A DNA stretch of 64,000 nucleotides, taken from positions 62,001 through 126,000 of the forward strand of contig JBFLXL010000002.1 in NCBI GenBank assembly GCA_040757205.1, read 5' to 3'. The first letter of the stretch is position 1. Every line of letters starts with the position of its first letter. Position numbers and translations under genes: made by a program. Source of the stretch: Bacillota bacterium. Its GTDB lineage: Bacteria > Bacillota > Desulfotomaculia > Desulfotomaculales > Desulforudaceae. Shown piece after piece: positions 34,643-43,559 of the stretch. Below the pieces are notes generated by a model. It did not search any database. It was not told where the DNA came from and worked only from the letters and a program-made list of their open reading frames with translations.

Positions 34643-35711
34643 GGAAGAGGGTCGGGAGACGACCATTCACTGGCGGGTTGACCCGTACTTCCCCGACCCC
34701 CGGGCTGTGGCGGCGGCCGCCGCCCTGATCCGCGGGGGCGGGCTGGTCGCCTTCCCCACCGAGACCGTCTACGGCCTCGGGGCCAACGCCCTGGACCGGA
34801 ACGCGGTTAGGCGCATCTTTGCGGTGAAGGGGCGGCCCGACGACAACCCCCTGATCGTGCACATCGCCGAGCGCGCCGAAATCACCAGCTTGGTGCGGGA
34901 CCTGCCGCCGCAGGCCGAAAAGCTCATCGGCCTTTTCTGGCCCGGCCCGCTTACCCTGGTGCTGCCGCGCTCCGACCGGGTGCCCCCGGCGGTCACCGCC
35001 GGCCTGGACAAAGTGGCGGTCCGCATGCCCGCCCACCCGGTGGCCCTGGCCCTGATCCGGGAGGCCGGCGTTCCGGTGGCGGCGCCCAGTGCCAATACCT
35101 CCGGCCGTCCCAGCCCCACCACGGCCGCGCACGTGCTGGAGGACCTGGACGGGCGGATCGAGGCCGTTCTGGACGGCGGCCCGGTCCCGGTCGGCGTGGA
35201 GTCCACCGTGCTCGACCTGACCGTGTCGCCGCCGGTGATCCTGCGTCCCGGCGGTGTAACCGGGAAACAGTTGGCTGCGGTACTTGGAACGGTCGTCCAC
35301 CATCCGGAAAAAGCGCCCGGGCGGCCCCAGGCTCCCGGGATGAAATACCGGCACTACGCGCCCCGGACTCCGCTCATCCTGGTGGAAGGCCCGCCGGGCG
35401 CGGTGACCGCCCGCATCCGCGAGCTGGCCGCCGAGGCGCGCGCGGCGGGGGAGCACGTGGCCGTTTTGGCCCGGACGGATACAGCCGCCTCCTATGCGGA
35501 CGTCCCGGTCGTCCCCTGCGGCAAAAGCGGTGACGCCGGCAGCACCGCCGCCGCGTTGTACGGTGCCCTGCGGGAGTGCGACGCTTTGGGGGCCGATCTG
35601 ATTCTGGCCGAAGGTCTGGCGGCTGAAGGCCTGGAAGGCCTGGGACGGGCGGTGATGAACCGGTTGCGCAAGGCGGCCGCCAAAATCATCGTCGTGGAGG
35701 CCGGGTCTTGA
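34623..35711 (+). CDS. ywlC: Threonylcarbamoyl-AMP synthase (Sua5/YwlC type)
   Basis: A 362-residue protein. The YrdC-like catalytic domain has LVAFPTETVYGLGANALD, FAVKGRPDDNPLIVHI and VAVRMPAHPVALALIREAGVPVAAPSANTSGRPSPT. The C-terminal Sua5 domain starts near PGMKYRHYAPRTPLILV. It makes threonylcarbamoyl-AMP for t6A37 in ANN-decoding tRNAs. In-frame ATGs at 34623, 34626 and 34632 make the precise start uncertain. Confidence 0.93.
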   Translation: MMRMKSLEEGRETTIHWRVDPYFPDPRAVAAAAALIRGGGLVAFPTETVYGLGANALDRNAVRRIFAVKGRPDDNPLIVHIAERAEITSLVRDLPPQAEKLIGLFWPGPLTLVLPRSDRVPPAVTAGLDKVAVRMPAHPVALALIREAGVPVAAPSANTSGRPSPTTAAHVLEDLDGRIEAVLDGGPVPVGVESTVLDLTVSPPVILRPGGVTGKQLAAVLGTVVHHPEKAPGRPQAPGMKYRHYAPRTPLILVEGPPGAVTARIRELAAEARAAGEHVAVLARTDTAASYADVPVVPCGKSGDAGSTAAALYGALRECDALGADLILAEGLAAEGLEGLGRAVMNRLRKAAAKIIVVEAGS

Positions 35712-36247
35712 CCACCGGCACGGTCCTCCTGTTGGCGGGCGCGCTGGGCACGGACGCCTTCTCCCTGTGCCTGGGGCTCGGGTTGAATGGATTCCGGCAG
35801 CGGCTGGTCTGGATGCTGGTCGGCCTGATCGTCGCGCTGCACATAATACTGCCGATCGCCGGCTGGTACGCCGGAGAGTTTACCGGCCGGTTGGTGGGCC
35901 GCTGGGCCGCCTATCTCGGCGCCGCCGTACTGTTTTACCTGGGTGTGAAAATGGTCCGGGAGTCACTGGCGCCAGCGCAGATGTCCCGCAAGTCAATGAG
36001 ACCCGGCTTTTTGGGACTCACCGTCTTGGCGGGCAGCGTGAGTATGGACGCCTTAAGCGTGGGCTTCACGCTGGGTACGGCCGGCGCCGCGCTGCTGTTC
36101 ACCGCGGTCGTGATCGGCCTGGTGGCCGGTTTGATGTCGGCGGGCGCTTTCATCCTGGCGCACCGGGTGGAAAACTGGGTCGGGCGCCGGGCGCAACTGC
36201 TGGGGGGTCTGGTGCTCATCGGGGTGGGCCTGCGCCTGCTGTTCTGA
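35708..36247 (+). CDS. mntP: Putative manganese efflux pump MntP
   Basis: A 179-residue, six-helix protein. Two half-repeats each contain an acidic membrane motif: ALGTDAFSLCLGLGL and AGSVSMDALSVGFTLG. MntP exports Mn2+. TTG 35708 overlaps the previous stop. Position matches B. subtilis ywlD. Confidence 0.9.
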   Translation: MTTGTVLLLAGALGTDAFSLCLGLGLNGFRQRLVWMLVGLIVALHIILPIAGWYAGEFTGRLVGRWAAYLGAAVLFYLGVKMVRESLAPAQMSRKSMRPGFLGLTVLAGSVSMDALSVGFTLGTAGAALLFTAVVIGLVAGLMSAGAFILAHRVENWVGRRAQLLGGLVLIGVGLRLLF

Positions 36248-36336
36248 TTTAGGACAAACGTTTCGGCCGGCCGGGAGGGGTGCGCCACCGCCGGCCCGCG
36301 GCTTGGCGGGGGGTTGAGTGGGGGGGTGGTGTTTAC

Positions 36337-36813
36337 TTGAAGAAGAAACGGATTCTTTTCGTCTGCAGCGGCAACACCTGCCGTTCGCCGATGGCCGAGG
36401 CCCTGGCTCGGGAGATCAGCCGCCGGGAATACGGCGAGGCGGTCCGCGTCTCCTCGGCCGGGGTGTTCGCTCTGCCTGGCGCGCCCGCCACGCCCGAGGC
36501 GGTCGAGGCGCTTCTCGCGGCGGGCATCGATCTCCAAGGGCACCGGGCGGCCCTGCTCAGCACCGCGCTCGTTGAAGAGGCGGACCTGGTGCTGACCATG
36601 ACCGCCGTGCACCGCCGCCAAGTCCTGCAACTGATGCCGAACGCCGCGCACAAGGTGCACGTTTTGGCTGACTACGCCGGGTGGGGCGGCGACTTGGAAG
36701 ACCCGATCGGCCGGCCCCCGGCCGTTTACCGGGAGTGCGCCTCCCGCCTGCGGACCCTGGTGACGGCGGCGCTGGCCCGGTTCGCCCGGACGGGACCCAC
36801 CGGGGAAAGCTGA
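36337..36813 (+). CDS. ywlE: Low-molecular-weight protein phosphatase (YwlE-like)
   Basis: A 158-residue phosphatase. The P-loop is FVCSGNTCRSPMAEALA (CX5R) and the general-acid Asp is in LEDPIGRPPAVY. A Thr in the CSGNTCRS loop matches the arginine-phosphatase YwlE rather than tyrosine-specific enzymes with Ile there. TTG 36337 follows a G-rich site. The gene end is duplicated just after the stop. Confidence 0.88.
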   Translation: MKKKRILFVCSGNTCRSPMAEALAREISRREYGEAVRVSSAGVFALPGAPATPEAVEALLAAGIDLQGHRAALLSTALVEEADLVLTMTAVHRRQVLQLMPNAAHKVHVLADYAGWGGDLEDPIGRPPAVYRECASRLRTLVTAALARFARTGPTGES

Positions 36814-36868
36814 CCGCGGCCCGGTAGGGGGAGCTTGATCGCGAAAGCTTGACCGCGGGCCGGTGGGA
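36805..36868 (+). repeat. Junction duplication after ywlE
   Basis: GAAAGCTGACCGCGGCCCGG at 36805-36824 is repeated in modified form at 36843-36863 (offset 38). The first copy contains the stop. Confidence 0.75.
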
Positions 36869-37034
36869 GAACCAGCCGTCGATCAGGAAAAACATCCCCG
36901 CTTTGGTGATGCGCCGGGGAAAGCATCTCGCGGCCCGGCGGAAGGAAGGAGATCTTGGCGGCGATGTAGAAAGCTTCCGAAGACCGTCTTTTTTTGCCGA
37001 GGGATTGGGAACCGTATCAATCAGCGGTCGGAGT

Positions 37035-37132
37035 CGGAGAATCAGCTCGGAGGGTCCTCTTTCCCCGGCACAAAAAGCAGAAGGCGCAGTCTCGTGCCAA
37101 TCGCCGACCGGAGAATCAGCGAAGGGAGTCCT
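37035..37132 (+). repeat. Duplicated ribosome-binding-site region before rpiB
   Basis: CGGAGAATCAGC plus a GGAG..TCCT tail occurs at 37035-37058 and at 37109-37132 (offset 74). The second copy supplies GAAGGGAG for rpiB. The 36814-37137 gap holds no other gene. Confidence 0.82.
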
Positions 37133-37137
37133 GGTGT

Positions 37138-37638
37138 TTGCGCATCGCGATCGCTTGTGACCACGGCGGGTTCAGACTCAAGCAGGAAGTGCTGAACTAC
37201 TTGAAAAACAGCGGTTTTCAGGTTGAGGACTGCGGGACGTTCTCCGAGGCCTCGGTGGACTACCCGGACGTGGTGCTGCCGGTGGCCGAGGCCGTGGCCC
37301 GGGGCGAGTGGGACCGGGCCATCCTGTTGTGCGGCACCGGCGTCGGAGTGGCGATGGCGGCCAACAAGGTGCCGGGGGTCAGGGCGGCGGTCGCCCACGA
37401 CCCTTATTCGGCCCGTCATTCGCGGGCCCATAACGACGCCAACGTCCTCGCCCTCGGCGAACGGGTCGTAGGCGCGGGCCTGGCCCGCGACATCGTGGCC
37501 GTCTGGCTGAAAACCGAATTCGAGGGCGGCCGGCACGCCCGGCGGGTCGGCAAGATCACCGCCATCGAAGAAAAGTACGCCCCCAGGAGTTGTGCAGCAG
37601 GAGTTAGTCTCCTTAAAGGACGGCACGATAAGCAGTGA
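37138..37638 (+). CDS. rpiB: Ribose-5-phosphate isomerase B
   Basis: A 166-residue RpiB. RIAIACDHGGFRLKQEV, the catalytic Cys in AILLCGTGVGVAMAANK, and HSRAHNDANVLALGERV are family motifs. TTG 37138 is nine bases from GAAGGGAG. It is about 17 residues longer than usual: the tail after AIEEKYAP is altered and resembles a frame-shifted copy of sequence found again before glyA. The stop lies in another duplicated junction. Confidence 0.92.
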   Translation: MRIAIACDHGGFRLKQEVLNYLKNSGFQVEDCGTFSEASVDYPDVVLPVAEAVARGEWDRAILLCGTGVGVAMAANKVPGVRAAVAHDPYSARHSRAHNDANVLALGERVVGAGLARDIVAVWLKTEFEGGRHARRVGKITAIEEKYAPRSCAAGVSLLKGRHDKQ

Positions 37639-37739
37639 GTGCCAAAAGCGGTTGAAGAAGAAGAATGCGCCCCATCGGAATCAAAGTTTTGGCAAGCCAG
37701 GAAATCCCGGAGTGAGTGCCAAAAGCGGTTGAAGAAAAA
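37634..37739 (+). repeat. Junction duplication between rpiB and glyA
   Basis: AGTGAGTGCCAAAAGCGGTT and the next nine bases occur at 37634-37662 and at 37711-37739 (offset 77). After the second copy, 37731-37771 (GAAGAAAAATACGCCC...GGAGTTAG) also resembles the rpiB end at 37566-37607. Confidence 0.88.
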
Positions 37740-37774
37740 TACGCCCAGTGGGGAGTTAAGAAGGAGTTAGTGAT

Positions 37775-39022
37775 ATGGACTGGAACCGGCCCTTGGCCGA
37801 AACCGACCCCGAGATCGCCCGGGCGATCGCGCTGGAAATCGCCCGTCAAGGCACCAAGCTTGAACTGATCGCTTCCGAGAACTTCGTCAGCCGCGCCGTC
37901 CTGGAAGCCCAGGGTTCGGTGCTGACGAACAAATACGCCGAGGGCTATCCCGGCGCGCGCTACTACGGCGGCTGCGAGTACGTGGACATCGCCGAGAGCG
38001 TGGCCATCGAGCGGGCGAAGGAGATCTTCGGTGCCAGGCACGCCAACGTGCAGCCCCATTCCGGAGCTCAGGCCAACATGGCCGCCTACTTCGCCCTCCT
38101 TGAACCGGGCGACGTGATTATGGGGATGCGCCTGGCTCACGGGGGGCACCTGACCCACGGCGCCAAGATCAATTTCTCGGGCCGGTATTTCCGGTACGTG
38201 CCCTACGGGGTGGAGGAGGAAACCGGCCGGATTGACTACGACCGGATGCATGCCATCGCCCGCGGGCACCGCCCGAAACTCATCGTCGGCGGGGCCAGCG
38301 CCTACCCGCGCGCACTGGACTTCGCCCGCATGCGCGCCATCGCGGACGACGTCGGGGCGCTCTTGATGATCGATATGGCCCACATCGCCGGCCTGATTGC
38401 CGCCGGGCTGCACATGTCCCCGGTGCCGTACGCCGACGTGGTGACCACCACCACCCACAAGACCCTGCGCGGCCCGCGGGGCGGGATGATCCTGTGCCCG
38501 GAGGAACACGCCGCCGCCGTCGACAAGGCGGTGTTCCCGGGCATCCAGGGCGGCCCCCTGATGCACGTGATCGCGGCCAAGGCCGTGGCCCTGGGCGAGG
38601 CCCAGCGCCCCGGGTTCAAGGCCTACCAGGAGCAAATCGTGAAGAACGCCCGCGCCCTGGCGGCAGCCCTGAAAGAACGGGACTTTGAGCTGGTGGCGGG
38701 CGGTACCGACACGCACCTGATCCTGGTCGACCTTCGGAACAAGGACCTGACCGGCGCCATGGCCGAGGACCTGCTCGACCGGGTGGACGTCACCGTGAAC
38801 AAGAACATGATCCCGTTCGATCCCCAGCCGCCCCGGGTCACCAGCGGCATCCGGATCGGCACCCCGGCGGTCACCACCCGCGGGATGAACGAGGAGAGCA
38901 TGGTGCAGATCGCCGAAGTGATCAGCCTGACCTTGGACCACCCGGAAGACCAAAGCATGCACGTCCGGGCCAAGGCCATCGTCGCTGAGCTATGCGCCAC
39001 CCACCCGTTCCTGAGACTGTAG
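37775..39022 (+). CDS. glyA: Serine hydroxymethyltransferase
   Basis: A 415-residue PLP enzyme joining serine-glycine exchange to tetrahydrofolate one-carbon units. [38 protein letters not shown], and the PLP Lys in [19 protein letters not shown] are diagnostic. ATG 37775 follows AAGGAGTTAG. Confidence 0.97.
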   Translation: MDWNRPLAETDPEIARAIALEIARQGTKLELIASENFVSRAVLEAQGSVLTNKYAEGYPGARYYGGCEYVDIAESVAIERAKEIFGARHANVQPHSGAQANMAAYFALLEPGDVIMGMRLAHGGHLTHGAKINFSGRYFRYVPYGVEEETGRIDYDRMHAIARGHRPKLIVGGASAYPRALDFARMRAIADDVGALLMIDMAHIAGLIAAGLHMSPVPYADVVTTTTHKTLRGPRGGMILCPEEHAAAVDKAVFPGIQGGPLMHVIAAKAVALGEAQRPGFKAYQEQIVKNARALAAALKERDFELVAGGTDTHLILVDLRNKDLTGAMAEDLLDRVDVTVNKNMIPFDPQPPRVTSGIRIGTPAVTTRGMNEESMVQIAEVISLTLDHPEDQSMHVRAKAIVAELCATHPFLRL

Positions 39023-39041
39023 CGCCCCTTGCGCCCGGGGG

Positions 39042-39068
39042 AAAAATAGGGGATTGTCCCCCTTTTTG
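39042..39068 (+). terminator. Terminator-like hairpin between glyA and wecB
   Basis: AAAAATAGGGG-attgt-CCCCCTTTTT, overlapping the start of the wecB ribosome-binding site. It is related in sequence to the hairpins at 19871 and 20073. Confidence 0.65.
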
Positions 39069-39083
39069 GGGAGGTGGGGGGCT

Positions 39084-40331
39084 GTGAAGCGGCGGAAGAA
39101 GGTGCTGGTGGTCTTCGGCACCCGGCCGGAGGCCATCAAGATGGCGCCGGTGGTGAAAGAACTGGAGCGTTCCCCCTGGTTCGACCCGCGGGTGGTGGTC
39201 ACGGCCCAGCACCGGGAGATGCTCGACCAGGTGCTCGACCTGTTCGGCATCGTCCCGGCGCACGACCTGGACATCATGCGCCCCGGCCAGTCCCTTTTCG
39301 ACGTGACCGCCCGGGCCTTGCGCGGGCTGGAAGAGGTGTTCAGCCGGGAGTCCCCGGACTTCGTCCTGGTGCACGGCGACACCACCACCACCTTCGTGGG
39401 CGCGCTCGCCGCCTACTACCTCCGGATTCCGGCCGGCCACGTGGAGGCCGGCCTGCGCACCCGCGACAAGTTCTCCCCGTTTCCCGAGGAGCTGAACCGG
39501 CACCTGACCGGGGTGCTGGCCGACCTGCACTTTGCGCCCACGGCGCGCGCCCGGGCGAACCTTTTGGCCGAGAACGTGCCCCCGGAGCGGATCGCCGTCA
39601 CCGGCAACACCGTGATCGATGCCCTCCTGGAGACGGCGCGCCGCGAATTCGATTTCACCAGCCTCGTGGAGACCGCCGGCCCGGCCGCACCGGCCGCCGC
39701 CCCGGCCCCGGACACAGCCACGGATCCCGACCGGGAGGGACTCGCCCGCCTGGCCGCGCTCGCCGCCCGCGCGCCCCGCCCCTTTGCCCCGTACCGGGTG
39801 CTTCTCGTGACCACGCACCGCCGCGAGAACCTGGGCGCCCCCCTGCGCGGGGTGTACCGGGCACTGCGGCGCATCCTGCTGGAATTTCCCGATACCCTGG
39901 CCGTTTTCCCGGTGCACCCCAACCCGATCGTGCAAGCCGCGGCCGCCGCCGAATTGGGCGGCACCGAGCGCGTGCTCCGCACCCCGCCGCTCCCCTACCT
40001 GCCCTTCGTGAAGCTGATGGCGACCGCCCACTTGGTGCTCACCGATTCCGGCGGCCTCCAGGAAGAAGCGCCCGCCCTGGGCAAGCCGGTGCTGGTGCTG
40101 CGGGATACCACCGAGCGTCCCGAGGCGGTCGAAGCCGGCACCGTCAGACTGGTGGGCCTCGCCGAAGAAGACGTGCGGCGGGAGACAGCGCGGCTTTTGT
40201 CCGACGCGCACGCCTACCGCCGGATGGCTGAAGCGGTGAACCCCTACGGAGACGGCGAAGCCGCCCGGCGCACCGTCGGGTTTCTCGCCGCTCACTTCGG
40301 TCTGGCGGCGCCACCCGACGAATTTGGCTAA
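39084..40331 (+). CDS. wecB: UDP-N-acetylglucosamine 2-epimerase (non-hydrolysing)
   Basis: A 415-residue epimerase making UDP-ManNAc for wall polymers. Key motifs are VFGTRPEAIKMAPV, VHGDTTTTFVG, GHVEAGLRT, TTHRRENLG and LTDSGGLQEEAPALG. A linker of about 35 residues rich in Ala/Pro (about 195-230) is longer than usual. Position matches B. subtilis mnaA before the atp operon. GTG 39084 follows GGGGAGGTGGGG. Confidence 0.93.
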   Translation: MKRRKKVLVVFGTRPEAIKMAPVVKELERSPWFDPRVVVTAQHREMLDQVLDLFGIVPAHDLDIMRPGQSLFDVTARALRGLEEVFSRESPDFVLVHGDTTTTFVGALAAYYLRIPAGHVEAGLRTRDKFSPFPEELNRHLTGVLADLHFAPTARARANLLAENVPPERIAVTGNTVIDALLETARREFDFTSLVETAGPAAPAAAPAPDTATDPDREGLARLAALAARAPRPFAPYRVLLVTTHRRENLGAPLRGVYRALRRILLEFPDTLAVFPVHPNPIVQAAAAAELGGTERVLRTPPLPYLPFVKLMATAHLVLTDSGGLQEEAPALGKPVLVLRDTTERPEAVEAGTVRLVGLAEEDVRRETARLLSDAHAYRRMAEAVNPYGDGEAARRTVGFLAAHFGLAAPPDEFG

Positions 40332-40465
40332 AAATTTTTGCACCAGGCGTCACAAAAAGTTGCTTCCCCGGCAGGAATAAGTCTATCTCCGTAGAAAAGT
40401 AACTAGCGTTAAGTAATTAGCGTATGAAAACAGAGCATTAAGTGAAGTGAAAACGGCCAGGTACT

Positions 40466-40498
40466 GAAGCAGACCGCCTGGTCTTCGCTTCGGTTTTT
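40466..40498 (+). terminator. Terminator-like hairpin in the atp operon leader
   Basis: GAAGC-AGACC-gcct-GGTCT-tc-GCTTC followed by GGTTTTT. It lies 135 bp after wecB and 36 bp before the first atp gene, so it is either the wecB terminator or an attenuator for atp. A TAACTAGCG...TAATTAGCG repeat (about 40400-40423) lies just upstream. Confidence 0.6.
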
Positions 40499-40533
40499 GG
40501 CAGGGACCGGGTTCTCAGGGGGAGGCATACCAA

Positions 40534-40797
40534 GTGCAAGATAAAGGCGGCTTCGCCAAAGGTATGCGGGCCTTCGCGCTCGGTTCCACGATCGCTGTCC
40601 AGTTCGCCGTCAGCCTGGTTCTGGGTATCCTCGGCGGGCGCTATCTCGATGAGTTATGGGGGACCGGCCCGTGGTTGTTGTTGCTGGGGTTGCTTTTAGG
40701 ACTTGCAGCCGGCACGATGGGCATCTACCGCACGGTATCCCGGTTCATGCCGAACAAGGAGTCCGGCGGCGGCAAGGACAAGGACGACCGGTCCTGA
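40534..40797 (+). CDS. atpZ: AtpZ/AtpI-family small membrane protein
   Basis: An 87-residue protein with two membrane helices and the AtpZ pattern FALGSTIAVQFAVSLVLGILGGRYLDELW. Such proteins sit at the head of atp operons and help with c-ring assembly or Mg/Ca transport. The GTG at 40534 follows GGGGGAGGC. Confidence 0.85.
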   Translation: MQDKGGFAKGMRAFALGSTIAVQFAVSLVLGILGGRYLDELWGTGPWLLLLGLLLGLAAGTMGIYRTVSRFMPNKESGGGKDKDDRS

Positions 40798-40809
40798 GGA
40801 GTGTGGCCC

Positions 40810-41211
40810 TTGCGCGAGAAGGAATACCACAGTCACGTGGAAAGAACCCTCAAGAAAACCCTGGTGCTTTTGATCGTGGCCTTGGTCGCGGTTTTTTTCG
40901 ACCGGCAGAGCACCTTCCTCTGGGGCTTGGCGGCCGGCCTCGTGGTCGGCGCCGTCAATACTTTCTTCCTTGGTCTGCGCATCGACAAGATGATCAAAAT
41001 TGTGCTGAACCACGGCGAAGCCGCCGGCGGCGCTTTCGTGATGATGGGTTTTTTCAGCCGCTGGGGGCTGATCATGCTGGCCTGCCTGTTTGCCGTCAAG
41101 ACGGGTTGGTTCAGTCTTATCGGTATGCTGGCCGGGTTCTTGGCGCCTTCCGTCCTTAGTGTGGGCGAGGGCATCCGGGACCTGCGGGCGGTGTCCGGTA
41201 AGAAGGCTTAA
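40810..41211 (+). CDS. atpI: ATP synthase subunit I (AtpI)
   Basis: A 133-residue, four-helix protein of the ATP_synt_I type, considered a c-ring assembly chaperone. The AGLVVGAVNTFFLGLRIDKM and FSRWGLIMLACLFAV stretches fit the family. TTG 40810 is preferred over GTG 40801, which overlaps the GAGGAG site at 40796-40801. Confidence 0.85.
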   Translation: MREKEYHSHVERTLKKTLVLLIVALVAVFFDRQSTFLWGLAAGLVVGAVNTFFLGLRIDKMIKIVLNHGEAAGGAFVMMGFFSRWGLIMLACLFAVKTGWFSLIGMLAGFLAPSVLSVGEGIRDLRAVSGKKA

Positions 41212-41254
41212 ATAAATAGCTGAAAAGAGCTTGGGAAGGAGGTGAGTACACGCG

Positions 41255-42019
41255 GTGGCGGCGGACTATGCAGGACAAGGCGAAAAAACGGTGCTGGAAA
41301 AGATGCATCACGACCTGAACATTTACGGAATTCCAAAACACTGGGATTTGGGGGAGTTTCTGGGTTTTCCGATCCAGTTGAACGCGGAAACTATCTTCCA
41401 CACCTGGGTGGCGATGGCGGTAACCCTGCTGATCGCCTGGGTGGCCGTGCGGCGGATCGACATGCGCCGGCCGGGGAAGATGCAGGTTTGCTTCGAGATG
41501 CTGTTCGATTTTCTACGCGGCCTGATCAATCAGAGTATGAGCCCGAAGAAGGGTGCCGGGCTGTTCTCGATCGTCGTGACCTTTTTCTTGTTCATCGCCG
41601 TGATGAACGTGATGGGTGTGGTGCCCACCTACGTCAAACCCACGGCCGACATCCAGACCACATTTGCCTTTGCGTTGATCACGGTATCCCTGATCTACAT
41701 CTGGGGCATCAAGTACAAGGGTGCCAAATACTTCAAGCACTACGTCTCCCCAAGCCCGATCTTCCTGCCGATCACCCTCATCGAAGACATCGCCAAACCG
41801 GTAACCCTGGCCTTCCGGCTTTTCGGCAACATGAAGGGCAAGGAAATCATGATTTTATCGCTTTTGGCCCTCATCAGCGGCACGAGTTGGCTGGCCGGCG
41901 GGTTCCTGGCGGGGACGCTCTGGTTGCTGTTCTGCATCTTCATCTCGTTGATCCAGGCTTTCGTGTTTACAATGCTGACCATTGCTTTTGTAAGCAGTGC
42001 GGTAAGTGAAGATCACTAG
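41255..42019 (+). CDS. atpB: ATP synthase Fo subunit a
   Basis: A 254-residue membrane protein with about six helices. The essential Arg is in VTLAFRLFGNMKGKEI. The ATIFHTW and FVFTMLTIAFVSSAV segments are typical. GTG 41255 lies 11 bases from GAAGGAGGTGAG. Immediately after the stop lies a 3-fold TGAAGACG repeat (42020-42043). Confidence 0.95.
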   Translation: MAADYAGQGEKTVLEKMHHDLNIYGIPKHWDLGEFLGFPIQLNAETIFHTWVAMAVTLLIAWVAVRRIDMRRPGKMQVCFEMLFDFLRGLINQSMSPKKGAGLFSIVVTFFLFIAVMNVMGVVPTYVKPTADIQTTFAFALITVSLIYIWGIKYKGAKYFKHYVSPSPIFLPITLIEDIAKPVTLAFRLFGNMKGKEIMILSLLALISGTSWLAGGFLAGTLWLLFCIFISLIQAFVFTMLTIAFVSSAVSEDH

Positions 42020-42135
42020 TGAAGACGTGAAGACGTGAAGACGTGAAAACTTTGAGACTTGAAGACGTAACGGGGCGGGGTCGTCGGCAAATGCGGGATC
42101 TACCCGCAAGAACTCATAAAAACAAACAGAAATAA

Positions 42136-42384
<249 letters not shown>

Positions 42385-42419
42385 GTTCGTATGTGTTCCA
42401 TTCAATTTAGGGTCTGATG

Positions 42420-42456
42420 AGCAGGTTTTAGTCTCCTCCAGGCGCTAAAACCTGCT
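42420..42456 (+). promoter_or_regulatory. Strong intercistronic hairpin between atpE and atpF
   Basis: A perfect 12-bp stem AGCAGGTTTTAG/CTAAAACCTGCT with a 13-base loop, and no T-run after it. It may protect or process the 3' end of the atpE message so that subunit c is made in excess; it could also be a partial terminator. Confidence 0.75.
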
Positions 42457-42507
42457 TCACCCTATCTTTATGTTCTCATGTCACCAAGGAAGGAGGAGAA
42501 CGGGTAG

Positions 42508-42999
42508 GTGGTAGATCTCAGTTTTAACGCCACAGTGTTCATGCAGATGTTCCACTTCCTCCTCATGCTTGTAGTCTTGCGCTTGTTTGCCTACCGGCCG
42601 CTGATGAACGTGATCGAGCAGCGGCAGGTCTACATCGCCGACGAGATTGAAGCGGCCGAGAAGCAAAAAGTTGCGGCGGCCGAACTCCGCAGCCGGCTGG
42701 AGGCCGACCTGGCCAAAGCCCGTGACGAAGCCAAGGCGATCGTGACCCGGGCCACCAAGGCCAGTGAGGAGCAGGCACAGGCGATTATGGAACAGGCCCG
42801 TACCGAGGCCCAGCGCCTGAAGGAAGAGGCCCTGGCCGAGATCGGACGCGAGAGGGAGAAGGCGATCGCCCAGTTGAGGGATGAAGTGGCGTCGCTGGCG
42901 GTACTGGTGGCGGCCAAGGTGGTCAAGGACGCCCTGACCATCGACGCGCAGCACAACCTGGTACAGAATGCCATTAAAGAGGTGGGGCAACTGCAATGA
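42508..42999 (+). CDS. atpF: ATP synthase Fo subunit b
   Basis: A 163-residue protein with one N-terminal helix (about 8-26; VFMQMFHFLLMLVVLRLF) and a long charged coiled coil that forms the stator. GTG 42508 follows AAGGAGGAGAA. It overlaps atpH by four bases. Confidence 0.94.
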   Translation: MVDLSFNATVFMQMFHFLLMLVVLRLFAYRPLMNVIEQRQVYIADEIEAAEKQKVAAAELRSRLEADLAKARDEAKAIVTRATKASEEQAQAIMEQARTEAQRLKEEALAEIGREREKAIAQLRDEVASLAVLVAAKVVKDALTIDAQHNLVQNAIKEVGQLQ

Positions 43000-43544
43000 T
43001 TAAGGGAGCGGTTGCCGCGCGTTACGCCCAGGCGCTTTTCGACGTGGCACGAGACAACAACCGGGTAGCCGAGACCGAGAATGAACTTCGCGGGTTCATG
43101 CGGTTGGTTGACGAGTCTCGTGACCTGCAGCAGGTGCTGTATAACCCCCAGGTCCCGGTCGAACTCAAGAAGGAGATCGTCAGGGAGGCCTTTGGGAAGG
43201 CGCTTTCCGGGACCACCCTCAATTTCCTCTGCTTAGTCCTGGACCGCCGCCGGGAGCCGTATTTGAAGGGCATTGCGGAGCGTTTCTTTGGCCTGGCCAA
43301 CGAAACCCGCAATATCGTCGAGGCGGAGGTGACCACGGCCCTCGAGCTTTCGGTGGTGCACAAGGTCAACCTCATGCAGGTTCTTTCCCGGATGACCGGC
43401 AAGGAACTCCGGATTCGCTACCAGGTTGATCCCGACATCCTCGGCGGCCTGGTGGTTCGTTTGGGGGATCGCATTATCGACGGCAGCGTCAAGAGGCAAC
43501 TTGAGCGGTTGAAGGACAGCATCCGCGAAACTAAAGTTGGATAG
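42996..43544 (+). CDS. atpH: ATP synthase F1 subunit delta
   Basis: A 182-residue delta subunit linking the stator to F1. AARYAQALFDVARDNN opens it and the C-terminal DPDILGGLVVRLGDRIIDGSVKRQL is the family signature. Confidence 0.95.
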   Translation: MIKGAVAARYAQALFDVARDNNRVAETENELRGFMRLVDESRDLQQVLYNPQVPVELKKEIVREAFGKALSGTTLNFLCLVLDRRREPYLKGIAERFFGLANETRNIVEAEVTTALELSVVHKVNLMQVLSRMTGKELRIRYQVDPDILGGLVVRLGDRIIDGSVKRQLERLKDSIRETKVG

Positions 43545-43559
43545 GGGTGACAGAGGGGT

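Noticed and set aside
38922-40343. A 473-codon minus-strand frame over wecB
   Set aside because: Antisense to a gene with full epimerase motifs; no domain recognised.
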